DNA of 64,000 nucleotides, from NCBI GenBank assembly GCA_030789695.1, contig CM061133.1, positions 91,611,248 to 91,675,247 on the forward strand, written 5' to 3'. Below are positions 10,635 through 21,828 of the stretch, piece after piece (position 1 is the stretch's first letter; every line of letters begins with the position of its first letter). The translations under genes and the position numbers were made by a program. The notes under the pieces are model-generated. The model had not been told where the DNA came from. It did not search any database and was given only the letters and a program-made list of their open reading frames with translations. Origin of the DNA: Scilla litardierei. Its lineage: Eukaryota > Streptophyta > Magnoliopsida > Asparagales > Asparagaceae.

Positions 10635-11723
10635 CTGCGATAACCTCATCCACAGCCTCGCTCTCCACTGCCGTCATCAGATAAGCCTGCCTCCTCGGCT
10701 GCATGGCCTGCTGAAAAGCCTGCCTTTGTGGAGCGAGGGTGCTCCACGACCTGCAGGTACAGGTGCTCTCTGCTGCAACGGCTGTGCTGAAACTGGTTCC
10801 TTCCAAGGTAGCTTAGACTTCGGGCACTCCTTCATAGCATGATTAGGATCTCTACAAATCAGGCACTGTCCCAACATCTTCCTACACTGTTCCTTAACAT
10901 GCCCGGCCTTGCCACAGAAATAGCAAGTCTTCTGAGGAGGCACACCTGGCCTCTTGAACTGCACTGGCTGATTAGGCCTGGTCCCAGGCCAAACCACTCC
11001 TCTGACCTGCTCCATAGGCCTCTTCCCAGCTCCAGAAATCAGTCCTCTCTTCGGCTTCGCAATCAGCTCCTGTCTCCGAGCAGCTACCAGCAACTTCTGA
11101 TATGACTCCATATCCGTCGTAGACATCAGACTCTGCAAGTCTAGGGAAAGACCCTGCAGAAACCTCTGAGCCTTCTCCTCAGCATCCTCTACCATCTTCG
11201 GCGCGAAGCGACTCAGCCTAGTAAACTCCTGGTGGTACTAGTCCACCGTCAGATTCCCCTGCTTCAGCTCAATGAAGCGCTGCAACATCTCCCTCCTAGC
11301 AGCCTTCGAAAAGTACTCCTCGTCGAACCTGGACTTGAAATTAGCCCAATGTATAGGGCTCACCAACAACTCCTCCTCTGCATCCCACCAGTTTCGGGCA
11401 TTATCCGTAAGCTGCTTCTTCGCCAGATCAACCCATCCAGCCGGGTTGACCTTCGACATCTTCAGATTATCCTCAGTGTTCTTGATCCACTCCTCTGCAG
11501 CCAACGGTCCCTCTGATCCATCAAAGTAAGTCGGGCCCAGCTCCCGAAACTGCTTCACTCCTGGCTCGAAGCGAGAGGTACCCTGGGTATTCTGGAGCAT
11601 GCCCTGCTGCACCTGCATCATCTGATGCATCATCCTCATAATCTCAGCATTGGTGGGCTCTCTATCCGGTACCTCAGCACGATTGGGCCCACTACCAGAT
11701 CGGGTCTGTCGTCGTCCAGCCAT
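10635..11723 (-). pseudogene. RE-3 gag, broken by a stop and a frameshift
   Basis: Reads on minus from ATG at 11723 (MAGRRQTRSG). The Met/Gln-rich N-terminus and the capsid core of the plant Retrotrans_gag type (NWWDAEEELL, FKSRFDEEYF) run to 11238, where a TAG replaces the Gln codon (CAG) of relatives. The frame resumes at 11195 and carries two knuckles, CYFCGKAGHVKEQC and CLICRDPNHAMKEC. A small deletion near 10735 shifts the frame, so the last conserved residues are read in another frame. The gag exon ends at 10635, next to the damaged intron 2 donor (TTAAC instead of GTAAC). Gag would form the virus-like particle core; this copy cannot make a full one. Confidence 0.85.
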
Positions 11724-12216
11724 CTAATGACATAGAAAACGAACAAACAAATTAGACTCAAAGCTTAATGACTTGGATGTTGCAATTTATTTAATGGACA
11801 TTCCGTTATTATCGTTGTTCTGTTAGTTCGCAATTGCAAGATGTCGACCTGCATGGGCCACCAACAAAACATGTCACATCCCGCTTCCCAAAAACGTGAA
11901 GGCGAAGCGTGAGAATGTCCGTTCAGACTTGAAGCTACAAAGCTGCAAGTCCGATAAGCGTCAATTAACTTTAACTGTAGGTACTTGCAACGCGAAACGA
12001 AACAAAGATAATAATAAGAAAATGAGACAAAAGAGAAATCTCAGAATATCCATAATAATAAATTTCAACATCGCAGAAAAGCCACCAGGCTAAAATAAAA
12101 GAGTCTAAAAGAGGCCCCAACATGGCCAACAAAATTACAAGGTACAAAAGCAAAGTAATGGTGCTATGCACCGACAACTAAACAGCAACCTAAAGCAAAC
12201 GTAACTCAAACAGTCT

Positions 12217-12324
12217 CTAAGACTGGTCTCCAGTGTCCACCAACTCCTCGTCAAAAGTAGGCTCTGGCTCAGCGTCAGCAAACACCACGTCCTCAGCTAC
12301 GAACTCTGGCTCAGGGTCTAACAT
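12217..12324 (-). CDS. LTR micro-ORF, 35 codons (RE-3)
   Basis: Starts MLDPEPEF and ends DTGDQS, then TAG. Same length as RE-4, with several substitutions and no indel. Acidic, unknown function. Confidence 0.65.
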   Translation of the reverse strand: MLDPEPEFVAEDVVFADAEPEPTFDEELVDTGDQS

Positions 12325-12386
12325 GTGACACCCAAAAGAGCAAGGGGCACATGTCAGCAAGTCTACAAGAGACTTGTGCAAGGAAA

Positions 12387-13232
12387 CTGAAAGTAGGTGA
12401 AGTAAAGCAACCTACCAGTTCTAGCATGATGTAATGACATGGCAGTTAAAGTAATGAGTGCAACAAGTAAAGTAAAGTACGAGCAAGGCATTTAAACATG
12501 GCATGGATGACAGGTTTTACATGAATCATTCACAAAGGCAAGTACAAGTCAAGTAAGCACCACGTGCACAGAGATTACGCCATTTGGCTAGAGTGGCTGC
12601 GCGGGCCAACTCCTAAGCTCAAGTGATCGCTTATCCCTACCCCTCCACGTGTATTGGGCGTTGGCTTTTGACCAACACATGATGCCCGCTTCTGGATCAC
12701 GAGCCAGGAAGTGTTTTAACATGATGGCATAGGGGTGCACCAAGCCGGTCAAGGAAGTACAAGTATTGTAGCGTGTGCTACGAATGCAACAATCAACTTG
12801 GGTGACATGTAGAATGCAATGCATGACAGTTAAAAGTACGTACAGATAAGGAATTTAAATGTGACAGATATCAATGCATGCATGACATGGCAGGGTGACA
12901 GATCTAGCTTCGTTGTCAAGCTAGACCCTAAAGTTGCGTCTAGACAGATATCATTTCACTGTCTAGTCTCTTTTACGCTAAAAACAAGGAAGTGGCCTAA
13001 AAGCATGGCCCTACACAAGAGTTGGCAAGTTTCACTTGCCTGCAAGTATCACGTCAGAGAAACACCGTCCAACGAGTCCAAAGTCACAATATCCTACGTG
13101 CACAAGTCCACCGGCCTACATCCGTTAATCTTGATTAGGGAATTCTAAAACATTTAAAATACTTCAAAAACGTGGATTTTAGTCTTGATTAGCATGCATT
13201 GGGTTGGGGGTCTTAGGGGTGCAAAGCGTTAC
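12387..13232 (-). other. Predicted LTR leader intron 1 (RE-3)
   Basis: Donor GAG/GTAACG at 13232, acceptor TTTCAG/TTTCC at 12387, 846 nt. Confidence 0.55.
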
Positions 13233-13529
13233 CTCAACACGACGCGAAAGCTAAACTGGCGTCGGGTAGCGACGCCAGCGGTTGGAATAAAATGATCGCG
13301 CTCCAAGTCCTGATTCCAATATAGATTCCTCTCTGGAAAGTTCAGAACAGCAACCGGGGCAACGAATCCAGATTCCAAAGCTAGCACGTGCGACGACGGG
13401 CTACGACGTGTCGAAACGTCGTACGCGGCAAATCGTCGGAGAGAAAGCACCTAGGTGGGGCCCACAGTAGTCCTAGGGACCAATAGGGGACCCACAATAC
13501 CTCTGGAGAACTTGGGGGACCACGGTGGC

Positions 13530-14000
13530 AAGTGGTGCGACGGTTGCGGGGTTGCGACGATTGCCTCGGTCGGACACAACCAAATGCGGGAGATTGGCTC
13601 GGTCGGACACTGGGGGCGGGCTTGCACAGCGCAGCGGGTCGGTGCGGCCTTGGTTCTCTCGGTCGGTGCGGGGCAGTGTCTCGGTCGGGCGCCTTGGATG
13701 TGGGAGAACGGAGTGCTGCAATGTTGCAACCGTTGAAATTTTACGGGCTTCGGTCGGTGCGGAGATGCGGCTCGGTCAGACACGGGCCTGAGCGGGCGAC
13801 AGGAGCGGGGGTCGTTGCAGTGCATCGGCTGCGGGCATGAGCGGGCCAAGGTCTCGGTCAGACCGAGGGCTTCTCTTGGTCGGAGCGGAGGAACGGAGCG
13901 ACGTGCTATGCAGCAGCTGCGGGCGAAGCTTGGTGCGGGGCGGCTAGCGGTCGGTGCGGGGGTTTTGGCTTGTTTTCCTCGGTCGTGCGGGGAGATGGCT
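13530..14000 (-). repeat. GC-rich TCGGTC/GACCGA array (RE-3 LTR)
   Basis: Repeated CTCGGTCGG/CTCGGTCAG words and GACCGAG complements, a diverged version of the RE-4 array. Confidence 0.65.
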
Positions 14001-14690
14001 GCCGCAACGTTGCGACGATTCGTCGCAACGTCAAATTTGAGTTTTGGAAGCGGCTAGGGTTATTTTCTTGGGAAAATAGGTCTTCCTAGAGGTTGTTTAT
14101 ATAGTGTAGATGGGTTGACTATGTCTAGGCCTAATCCTAATGGGATTAGGAGTTTAAAATAATTTAAAATTCAAATCTCACCATCTCCAACTCACCCAAG
14201 GCTTGGGTGCTACCCAAATGAGCTGGAAATTGGCTCAAAAATTCTTTTAAACGTATTAAACTTAAATAAATTTTCTTTGGCTGAAATTAATTTACAACCT
14301 AGCTTTTAAAAATATTTTAAACATTGCTAAAAATATAAAGTAGGTCAAATGAACTCCAAAAATTATAAAATAAATATCGTGGTGATCGTGTCGATGAAAG
14401 AAAGCTAACTAAGAAGACGGATCTCAATTTTGATGTCGGACGACGAAACTAAAAATAGAAACATCTCCCTTCAAAAGTGAAAATCACCACATCTCATCGT
14501 GTAAGATTAAAGTGTGGGAAAACGACTCGAGAAATGTCGTTCCAAGATAGTGCCACTATTTAATACTCTCAGAGACGTTCACAACGGCATATCACAGAAA
14601 AGTGTTCACAAACAAATAAAGTCTAAAATAAACACGTGCACGGCCAAAAGCACGTGCAAGAACAAAGTACAACGAAAACAGACCGTTACA

Positions 14691-15183
14691 AAGTCTTGTA
14701 GACTTTGCTGACATGTGCCCCTTTTCTTTGGGTGTCGCATGTTAGTTGCTGAGCCAGAGCCCGTAGCTTGGGACGATGAGTTCGTGGAGTTCATGCCCGA
14801 TTCCGTTGCTGACGTGGAGTACGAGGACACCGGTGACCAGTCCTAGTGTTCTTTCGTCGTTTTTCCTTGTTAGTCTGTTGTTAGCTTGGCAGTGAGTAGC
14901 ACCATTATGTTGTTACTTTCATTGTTGGCCATGCTGAGCCTTCTCTTTTTAGACTCTTTTGTTAGTCTGGTTGCTTTTCTGGTTGTTGAAATATTATCTG
15001 GACTTTGAGATTTATAATTTATTATTATTCGTCTCTTTCTATTATTGTTATCTTTGTTCAGATTTGCATTACAGGGACCTTACGTGGTTATTCCAGACGC
15101 TTTACAGGCTGGAGCCACATAGCTCCAAGCCTGAGCGGGCCTCGTCACGCCTCGCCTCCATTTTAGGGAAGCGGGTCATGACA
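14691..15183 (+). repeat. RE-2 5' LTR, 3'-terminal 493 bp
   Basis: Aligns with the last part of the 3' LTR (from about 30128) and ends GGTCATGACA. The break at 14690/14691 is the RE-3 insertion point. Confidence 0.85.
14739..14846 (+). CDS. LTR micro-ORF, 35 codons (RE-2 5' LTR)
   Basis: Starts MLVAEPEP and ends EDTGDQS, then TAG. The middle differs strongly from the RE-3/RE-4 version but the length is exactly 35 codons. A hairpin of CAAAGTCT/AGACTTTG type lies immediately upstream (truncated here, complete at 30127). Confidence 0.65.
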   Translation: MLVAEPEPVAWDDEFVEFMPDSVADVEYEDTGDQS

Positions 15184-15331
15184 GGTTTTGTTGGTGGCCC
15201 ATGTAGGTCTCCTCTGTAACTGTGACTTAATCGGAACAACGATAAGAATTATAGAATGTCCGATAAACAATTTAGACACCCGAGTCATTGGGCTAAGAGT
15301 CTGATTTTATTTCGTTTTTCTGTGTCATTAG
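15184..15331 (+). other. RE-2 leader with conserved TGGCCCATG box
   Basis: GGTTTTGTTGGTGGCCCATG follows the LTR as in the other gypsy relatives, the likely but unassigned primer-binding region. The leader ends in a pyrimidine-rich tract and CATTAG directly before the gag ATG, which looks like a 3' splice site. Confidence 0.5.
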
Positions 15332-16215
15332 ATGGCTGGAAGACGGAATACCCGAGCTGATGTTGCTGGTATGCCCCCTCGTGTCGAGGAGCCGAACCGA
15401 GAGCCCACCAATGGGGAGATTATGCGGACGATGCATCAGATGATGCAGGTGCAACAGGGCATGCTCCAGAATGCCCGGAATGTTCCGCCTGCTAGAGCAG
15501 CACAGCCAGTCCAGAATATCCCTCGCTTCGAGCCAGGAGTGAAGCAGTTTCTGGAGCTGGGCCCCGCTTACTTTGATGGGACCGAAGGACCTCTAGCTGC
15601 TGATGAGTGGACCCGAAATATGGAGGACAACCTGAAGATGTCGAAGGTCGACCCGGCTGGATGGGTTGACTTGGCGAAGAGGCAGCTTAGAGATAATGCT
15701 CGAAACTGGTGGGATGCAGAGGAGGAGATGCTGGAGGAGCCGATATCTTGGGCTACTTTCAAGTCCAGATTCGATGAGGAGTACTTTCCAAAGGCTGCCA
15801 GGAGGGAGATGGCGCATCGCTTCATCGACCTAAAGCAGGGGAGCTTGACGGTGGACCAGTACCACCAGGAGTTCACCAGGCTGAGTCATTTAGCACCGAA
15901 GATGGTGCAGGATGCTGATGAGAGGGCCCAGAGGTTTCTACATTGGCATTCTTTGGATCTTCAGAGCTTTGTGTCTTCTTCTGATTTGGAGTCCTATCAG
16001 AAGGTTCTGATTGCAGCGAAGAGACAGGAGTAGATTGTGAACCAGAAGAGAGGATGTGCTTCTGGAGCTGAGAAGAGGCCTATGGAGCAGGCCAGGGCAG
16101 TGATGAGACCAGGGTTCATGCCCAATCAGCCGGTACAGTTCAAGAGGTCAAGAGGACCTCCTACTCAGAAGACTTGCCATTTCTGTGGCAAGACTGGGCA
16201 TGTCAAAGATCAATG
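15332..16215 (+). pseudogene. RE-2 gag, premature stop and truncated end
   Basis: ATG at 15332 (MAGRRNTRAD). The N-terminal Met/Gln stretch and a complete capsid core (NWWDAEEEML, FKSRFDEEYF, FIDLKQGSLTVD) run to a TAG at 16031-16033. The frame then continues to the first CCHC knuckle (CHFCGKTGHVKDQ) and breaks off at a TGA at about 16214, where rearranged protease sequence begins. The second knuckle and the gag/protease junction are missing. Structural Gag of the particle; not functional as it stands. Confidence 0.85.
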
Positions 16216-16440
16216 ACAGAGTTGTGATATCCTTACATGAAATGGCGTGATCTCGGTGCATCGTGGTTGATGTGCATTTGGCGTGATCTCGGTGCATCCT
16301 GGTTGATCAGAAGACTGGGCAGTTGATGTGCATTATTTCCCAGAGCTTCATGGAGAAGCATTCCTTGTCGACTTCCCCTCTTCCCAAGAGTTGTGATATC
16401 GTTACATGAAATGGCGTGATCTCGGTGCATCGTGGTTGCA
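16216..16440 (+). repeat. Scrambled local duplications at the RE-2 gag/protease junction
   Basis: Pieces of the protease start recur out of order: GAAATGGCGTGATCTCGG near 16240 and 16410, a shorter GGCGTGATCTCGGTGCATC near 16280, and TTGATGTGCATT near 16268 and 16322. The protease active-site segment (DSGAS) is absent from this copy. Confidence 0.7.
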
Positions 16441-17392
16441 ATTCTTCCCTTTGGTGGTCTGTGGACATGAGCTCTACGCTGATTTCATCATCCACGACAT
16501 CATCAACTATGATGCTGTCTTTGGGATGGACTGGCTTGGGAGTTTCTATGCCACGATCGATTGCCGGAGGAAGAAGGTGGTGTTCGAGATTCCAGGCCAT
16601 CCGATGTTTGAGTTCAGCCGTGGTAGCATTTTGCTTGGTCCAGTTAGGTTTCGGGCCAAGCCGGTGGAGATCGTTGCTATGCAGATGGAACAGTGTAGAC
16701 CAGCGGTAGTGCGTGACTTCGACGACGTCTTCCCCGAGGAGATGTCTGGATTGCCACCCGATCGAGCTCTCGAGTTTTCGATCGATCTTATTCCGGGAGC
16801 GCAGCCTATCTCGAAGGCACCCTATCGCATGGCACCAGCAGAATTGGAAGAATTGCGGAAGCAGCTGGACGAACTTCTTCAAAAGGGTTACATTCATCCC
16901 AGTGTGTCTCCATAGGGAGCACCGATCTTGCTGGTGAAGAAGGACGGTTCGCGTCGCATGTGTGTGGACTACCGGGAGTTGAATGTGGGGACCGTCAAGA
17001 ATCGGTATCCATTGCCTCATATAGATGGCATCTTTGATCAACTTGGAGGATCGAGGGTATTCTCTAAGTTGGATCTGAGGAGTGGTTATCATCAGCTGAA
17101 GGTGAGGAAAGAAGATGTTCCGAAGACAGCGTTCAGGACAAAGTATGGACACTACGAGTTTGTGGTTATGCCTTTCGGTGTAACCAACGCGCTCGCAGTT
17201 TTTATGAATCTGGTGAAACTGATCTTCTATGACTTTTTAGACAAGTTTGTCGTTATCTTCATTGACAACATTCTGATCTACTCAAAGTCAGAGGAGGAGC
17301 ATGCATCGCACTTGGGGACAGTGTTGGAGATCTTGAGGAAGCATAGGTTGTATGCTAAGTATTCCAAGTGCGAGTTTTGGCTGGACAGGCTG
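16441..17392 (+). pseudogene. RE-2 protease remnant and reverse transcriptase
   Basis: The frame covers the protease C-terminal part ([29 protein letters not shown]) and the linker to a TAG at 16913-16915, replacing the Trp of relatives. It then covers the [22 protein letters not shown], and the catalytic box FIDNILIYS, in which the second Asp is changed to Asn. It ends at EFWLD, where a deletion joins it directly to the linker before integrase. The RT connection domain and RNase H are gone. Loss of the catalytic Asp makes this RT inactive. Confidence 0.88.
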
Positions 17393-17707
17393 GAGACCCG
17401 AAGTTGGTGAAGATACGAGGGCGGGTGGAAGCCGTTCTGCGGACTGACTTCTTGATTCATGAGGATGGTTCGTTGAGGTTTGGAGCCAGGTTGTGTGTGC
17501 CAGTTGGAGACATCAGAGAGGAGTTGTTGGTTGAGGCACACAGTTCGTCGTATTCTGTACATCCTGGTGGGACCAAGATGTATAAGGATCTTCGCCTGAA
17601 CTATTAGTGACATGGTATGAAGAGGAGTATGGCTCGGAGTGTAGCCAAGTCCCTGGTTTGCCAACAGGTAAAGGGGGAGCATCAGCATACCACAGGGTTG
17701 CTACAAC
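17393..17707 (+). pseudogene. RE-2 integrase N-terminal part, before RE-5
   Basis: Begins at the deletion joint ([11 protein letters not shown]), covers the linker DGSLRFGARLCV and the zinc-binding HHCC domain (VHPGGTKMY through LVCQQVK). Two adjacent Trp codons are changed to TAG TGA at about 17605-17610. RE-5 interrupts at 17707/17708; the frame resumes at 26888 after one copy of the TSD ACAAC. Confidence 0.85.
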
Positions 17708-19263
17708 TGACCGGCGCCCCGTTTACGGTATGGGCACGGTTGTCGTTTACCGCAAGTGCACGGTTAGTGTAGGGTGCAGGAATATCGAACTCAGGGAGGC
17801 GAGGTTGTGCTTGGGTCAGGTAGGACCTAAATCACCCCGAGGGGCGAGCTAGCCCGAATCGGTAAATGGTTGTCACGAAAGGAAATAAAGGGTATTAACA
17901 ACAAGAAAGAAACCCCTGGACTTTGGTTTCCAACCCGACGAGAGACTCTCGCCGATGCGGCCTACGGGTATGGATAGCGATCGGGATTAGGGTCTAATGG
18001 TGAGACGTTGCCTCTGAAAGTGGTACCGGCGTCCCATGGGCCCGATATTCCGGTCGGTGCCCAGGATGATACACCGGACTTCCCGGATTCGATCAGTGGG
18101 CACTCCCGTGTCCATTAACACTTATCGATCCCGGGAGCACTAAGCCCGCAACGATAACTCCAACGTCTCATCTTGCCGCTCCCGTGTGCTAGGATTCGAC
18201 GTCTACGCTATGGGTGTGAGCTATGGCTTGGGAGTCAACCGCCAAGTTTATTCCCCCTTTGCCCAACGGTCAAAGGCGGTCTTTTTCCCACCGATGACAA
18301 TGAAACACCCAGTGTAACCATTAGAATCCTAATCCCTATCGATTTCCTAACCCTATGGACGTATCGGGAAGAGCCCCCGAAGGGGTTTCCACCAAAATCC
18401 CAGATTTGGGAAACTACTCACAAAAATCCAGGAAAAAGCGATCTAAATAAAAATTAACCGTTGGAATCATAATCGGACAATTGCAATGCGGAAGTAATAG
18501 AGTAGATAAGACAATACTAAAATTTAAGAAAGATCTGAAAACTTATAAAAGAGTAACAATTACAGCCGTCAGAAGGAGATAAAACAGTAAAAAAAATAGC
18601 AGCTCCTGTTTCTGGAACCCTAGGGGTTCTATATAAAGACTTTCGCATCAACCGATCGGTTGACAAGTCAACCAATCGGTTGATCCGTTACAAAATAATA
18701 ACAGAAAACGGCGAGCTTTCACCCGATCACATGAACCGGTCGGGTGAGTTCTTGAGTGACCGGTTGGATCTTGGGGCAGTCGGGTGAATCGATCGGTTGG
18801 ACGCCCGTGTCTTCAGCTCTCCATCTTCAGCTACAGATGAACCGATCGGGTGAGAGTCACCCGATCGGTTGGCATTTTGCTCGAGAAAACAGAGAATAGG
18901 CCCCCGCTGAACCGGTCTGTGAACCGGTCGGGTGACTTCTTTATGAGCTGCGGCAGAGACCGGGTGGTGCATGCGTGCATCACCCGATCGGTTGGAGATG
19001 ACCAACCGACCGGGTGAGGGGCTGAAATATGAATTCTTTGGCGTTTGACCCCCTGGATCACGCGTGACTTCTCCCATTGCTCCGGGGACTTGGGATATCA
19101 TCGTTAAACGTCCCCTACGTGGTCAATCCCCTGCAATCATGGATAAACAAAGAAAAGTGAAAGAAAACGGGAAAATACACGAAAACGAATAAGAGACGGT
19201 GGAAAAACACGGAGAAACACAAAAGAAAATGTGCGTGAATATATGAAATATAAACGAACGTCA
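17708..19263 (-). repeat. RE-5 3' LTR
   Basis: 1556 bp, near-identical to 25332-26887. Contains the ACCGATCGG palindrome array (about 18640-19015) and a TATA-like box at 18629-18638. Confidence 0.95.
18640..19015 (-). repeat. ACCGATCGG/CACCCGATCGG palindrome array (RE-5 3' LTR)
   Basis: About ten CCGATCGG-type units in opposing pairs, upstream of the TATA box in element sense. One arm has mutated (ACCAATCGG) relative to the other LTR. Confidence 0.7.
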
Positions 19264-20972
19264 AAAATCACCCAAGCTGAACTCTTCCTCGTCCTCGAGG
19301 AAGACGAGTGAGAGTAGGAGCTCGGAAGGGAAAAATAGAGAGGAAGAAAGAAAAAGAAAACTCTAAATCCTAGATCGTCCATCAGAGCCACCAAAATCAA
19401 AAACACCACACCAAGCAAGCAAACGCCAAATCACACCACTAAACCTAGGAAAACGAGTCCAAATAAGTGTCGTGGGCCCACGCGGTGAAGCGCGAGTGAG
19501 TGTGGTCGTGTGCTAGCAAATTGTGTCGCTTTCTACAATGTGCTATGAGGCTCGATATACACAAATCCAATATATGACCCAAATATCGATTCAAATTGAA
19601 TTAAGCGGCGAATATAAGTTCAAGCATGCATGAGAAGAGTAAGAATAGAACCGTATCATGCATCGGGGACTCCACAACTAGGGTTAAGGAAATCACGCCA
19701 CTATAGCCTAGATACTAGCTAAAAAGTTCCTAAGCCAAGTGTTTTCGATAACGATGGGGGTTGAGATGATGTGGAGTAGAACACTTGGTGCAAATTCTCG
19801 CCTTCCCTTTATTCTTGGCAAGTAGATAAAATATTCACACGGAAATTTTTTTGGGTTTTGGGCATTTGTATATTTTTTGGCCTTTTGGCTATACAAAATT
19901 TTTTCTTTTTCTCTCTTTTTGGGTTTTTCTTTTCCTTTTTTTCTATTTTTTTGGATTTTTTGGATTTTTGGCTATACACATGTGCACTCTCCCAAGTGGG
20001 AGAACGGTACACGACGAGGGGATTTGCACCAAGTAAAACAAAAAAGAAGTCGAAATCTAAACACTCGGGCGATGGAAACTATTCTCGCTAGATAGAGCAT
20101 AGGCTAAATGGGTTATCCTAGTCCTTAATTGTGGAATCCCGACACAGGCGAATTGAAATATACGATATAAATATAGCATGCATGCAGTAGAAACAAATAC
20201 CGCATATTCAAATCGAAGCATGATAATCTAGGGGTCATTCCTGGACAGGTATATAAAGTAAAATCACAAGGCAGAAGCACACCAAATGCTAGTCACGACA
20301 CACGACTCACAAAAAGCCAAGCGGACCCACGATGCGTGAAATGCAAGAGGACTCGAAATCCCAGGGTTAGTGAGTGTGATTATCGATGCAATGCTAGGTG
20401 TGTGTGACTTTGTGGCGATTCATCATAGGATTCGTCTCTAGGAGAAAGAGCTAAAAAGAAGAAAAGAAAAAAAAAATAAAAGCACGATGAAAACGACACA
20501 AATAAAGGAAAAAGAAGGACTCAAACGACGCACACAGTGCGACTCCCCCAAGCTGAAGTTTGCATTGCCCTCAATGCAATATGAGTGAGTACGGGAGGGC
20601 AATGAAAATGGGGGGAGGGAATACGCACTGACACAAAAAGAAATGAAAACGAGGAAAACACATAGATGGAACTGAAAAAAGAAAGAAAGATCAAAATCAA
20701 AATCAAACAATACGAAAATAAAAATAAAAACACAAACACGACACTCAAAAAATGAAAAACAAGCACACACACAAAAATGAGAAATAGACGTCCCCCAAGC
20801 TAGACCAGACAGTGCTAGCGAAATGATATGTGCAAGGGGGAGTCAAAAACAAAAGAGGTGAATTTAGAAAGCAACACGCAAATAGCCCCCCCCCCCCCCC
20901 CCGACAGAGATGAAGCAGGGCCCCGAAAAGACAGATGGGCACAAAAATGTGGGGAAAAGTGGGAGAGAAAAA
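19264..20972 (-). other. RE-5 3' non-coding region
   Basis: No gene recognised. A pyrimidine-rich block (19880-19970), a purine-rich block (20440-20780) and a run of about 17 C (about 20886-20902) give long low-complexity frames on either strand, which are not called. Confidence 0.6.
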
Positions 20973-21374
20973 TCAAGTAGGGGCACCACCCTCTGGGGGT
21001 GGTGACGGGGGCCTGCGCTGAGGACCAGGAGTCGTGGGGGGTGGAACGTGGAGTTCGGAGACGTCGGGTGGGTCTTCACGGATGTGGCGAATGAAGCTTT
21101 GAAGAAACGGGAGGTCTCGGTCGACAGACTCCTCGGTTATTCGACCACCCTGACCACCTAGGAGGACCATGGCCGCGAATCGGTCGGCATGGTCATCGGT
21201 TTGGAATTGCATCCCATATTCGGGATCGTAAACGTAAGGTGGGGAAGAGGTGCGTGGTGTGGTGGATGGGTTGGAGGTGGAGGGCTGAGCGGGGGGCTGT
21301 GCATGACGAGCGCGACGGGTGGGCCTAGGGTTCGAAGAGCTGGCGTCGGTGGGTTTATCACGGCGGGGAGGCAT
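20973..21374 (-). CDS. RE-5 extra ORF after the pol position, function unknown
   Basis: 133 codons on minus from ATG at 21374 (MPPRRDKPTDASSSNPRP). The first 60 residues are basic and rich in Pro, Ser and Thr. A more folded-looking part follows (YGMQFQTDDHADRFAAM, then ESVDRDLPFLQSFIRHI), then a Pro-rich tail. The frame extends upstream to 21590, but the start at 21374 begins the element-like sequence. The position after pol and before the 3' LTR is that of the extra ORF of Athila elements. The middle part may be a fragment of the plant transposon protein domain seen there, a weak resemblance. A TATA box and palindrome array lie 430 bp upstream. Confidence 0.5.
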   Translation of the reverse strand: MPPRRDKPTDASSSNPRPTRRARHAQPPAQPSTSNPSTTPRTSSPPYVYDPEYGMQFQTDDHADRFAAMVLLGGQGGRITEESVDRDLPFLQSFIRHIREDPPDVSELHVPPPTTPGPQRRPPSPPPEGGAPT

Positions 21375-21807
21375 TGTGCGGGTGTCGTGCGTGTGCGTGA
21401 GTATGCAAAAGTACAATGAATCAAAACAGACACGAAACACGACAAACGAGCAAATATAATATTTGGGGTAAAAAATAAAAATCGAGCAAAGGTGCGAGTT
21501 TACCCAAATGAGATGAAGATAGTTGCTCGTTGACGCCCCGGTGCTACTCGATTGGAGCACGCTGTGAAGCCGCAGCGATCTCTTCAGCAAGTTTCGAAAT
21601 TGGGGAAAACGGGTGGAGGCTAGGGTTTTGTGTGTTGGTGGAGTCGAGGAGAATGGAGAGAAATCGATGGTGGATGGGTAGGGGGATGGGGGAAAAGGTG
21701 ATTGAGGCTGGTTGAAGGGAAGAAGGAGGGTAGGCGCACGAGGGAGAGGTGAAACGGCTGATCCGGATCTGAAAATGGCGAGTGCGTGTCGAACTGGCGG
21801 TTTGGGG

Positions 21808-21815
21808 TATTTATA
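21808..21815 (-). promoter_or_regulatory. Internal TATA box of RE-5
   Basis: Minus-strand TATAAATA in CCCTATAAATACCCC, immediately downstream of an ACCGATCGG array and about 430 bp upstream of the extra ORF at 21374. Same arrangement as in the LTR promoters. Confidence 0.6.
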
Positions 21816-21828
21816 GGGTTTTAAGTCG

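Larger units (their letters stand above)
1..14690 (-). mobile_element. RE-3, Ty3/gypsy retrotransposon, 3' part beyond left edge
   Basis: Read on the minus strand the order is 5' LTR (11872-14690), gag (10635-11723), then protease and reverse transcriptase (1-1215) running off the left edge, so RNase H, integrase and the 3' LTR lie outside. RE-4 (1301-10621) interrupts it between gag and protease. RE-3 itself lies in the 5' LTR of RE-2: sequence from 14691 continues RE-2 LTR sequence that matches the 3' LTR from about 30128. The putative TSD is AAGTC (14691-14695), with its partner outside the window. The family is gypsy because protease precedes RT and relatives in the window carry an integrase with a chromodomain. 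Confidence 0.9.
11872..14690 (-). repeat. RE-3 5' LTR
   Basis: 2819 bp, TGTCACATCC...CCGTTACA on the plus strand, clearly related to but distinct from the RE-4 LTRs. It carries the same layout: TATA (about 14095-14105), GC array, intron 1, hairpins and micro-ORF. Confidence 0.9.

Noticed and set aside
14959..15219. 86-codon frame rich in hydrophobic residues
   Set aside because: U5 part of the RE-2 LTR and repeated at 30396; unlike the micro-ORF its frame is not kept in other LTR families.
19858..20772. Hydrophobic Phe-rich frames that look like membrane proteins
   Set aside because: Translations of T-rich or A-rich low-complexity DNA in RE-5; no conserved features.
20973..21590. Envelope protein for the RE-5 extra ORF
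   Set aside because: Position fits the Athila extra ORF, but no signal peptide, fusion segment or transmembrane anchor is visible in the element-like part, so only an unknown ORF is called.
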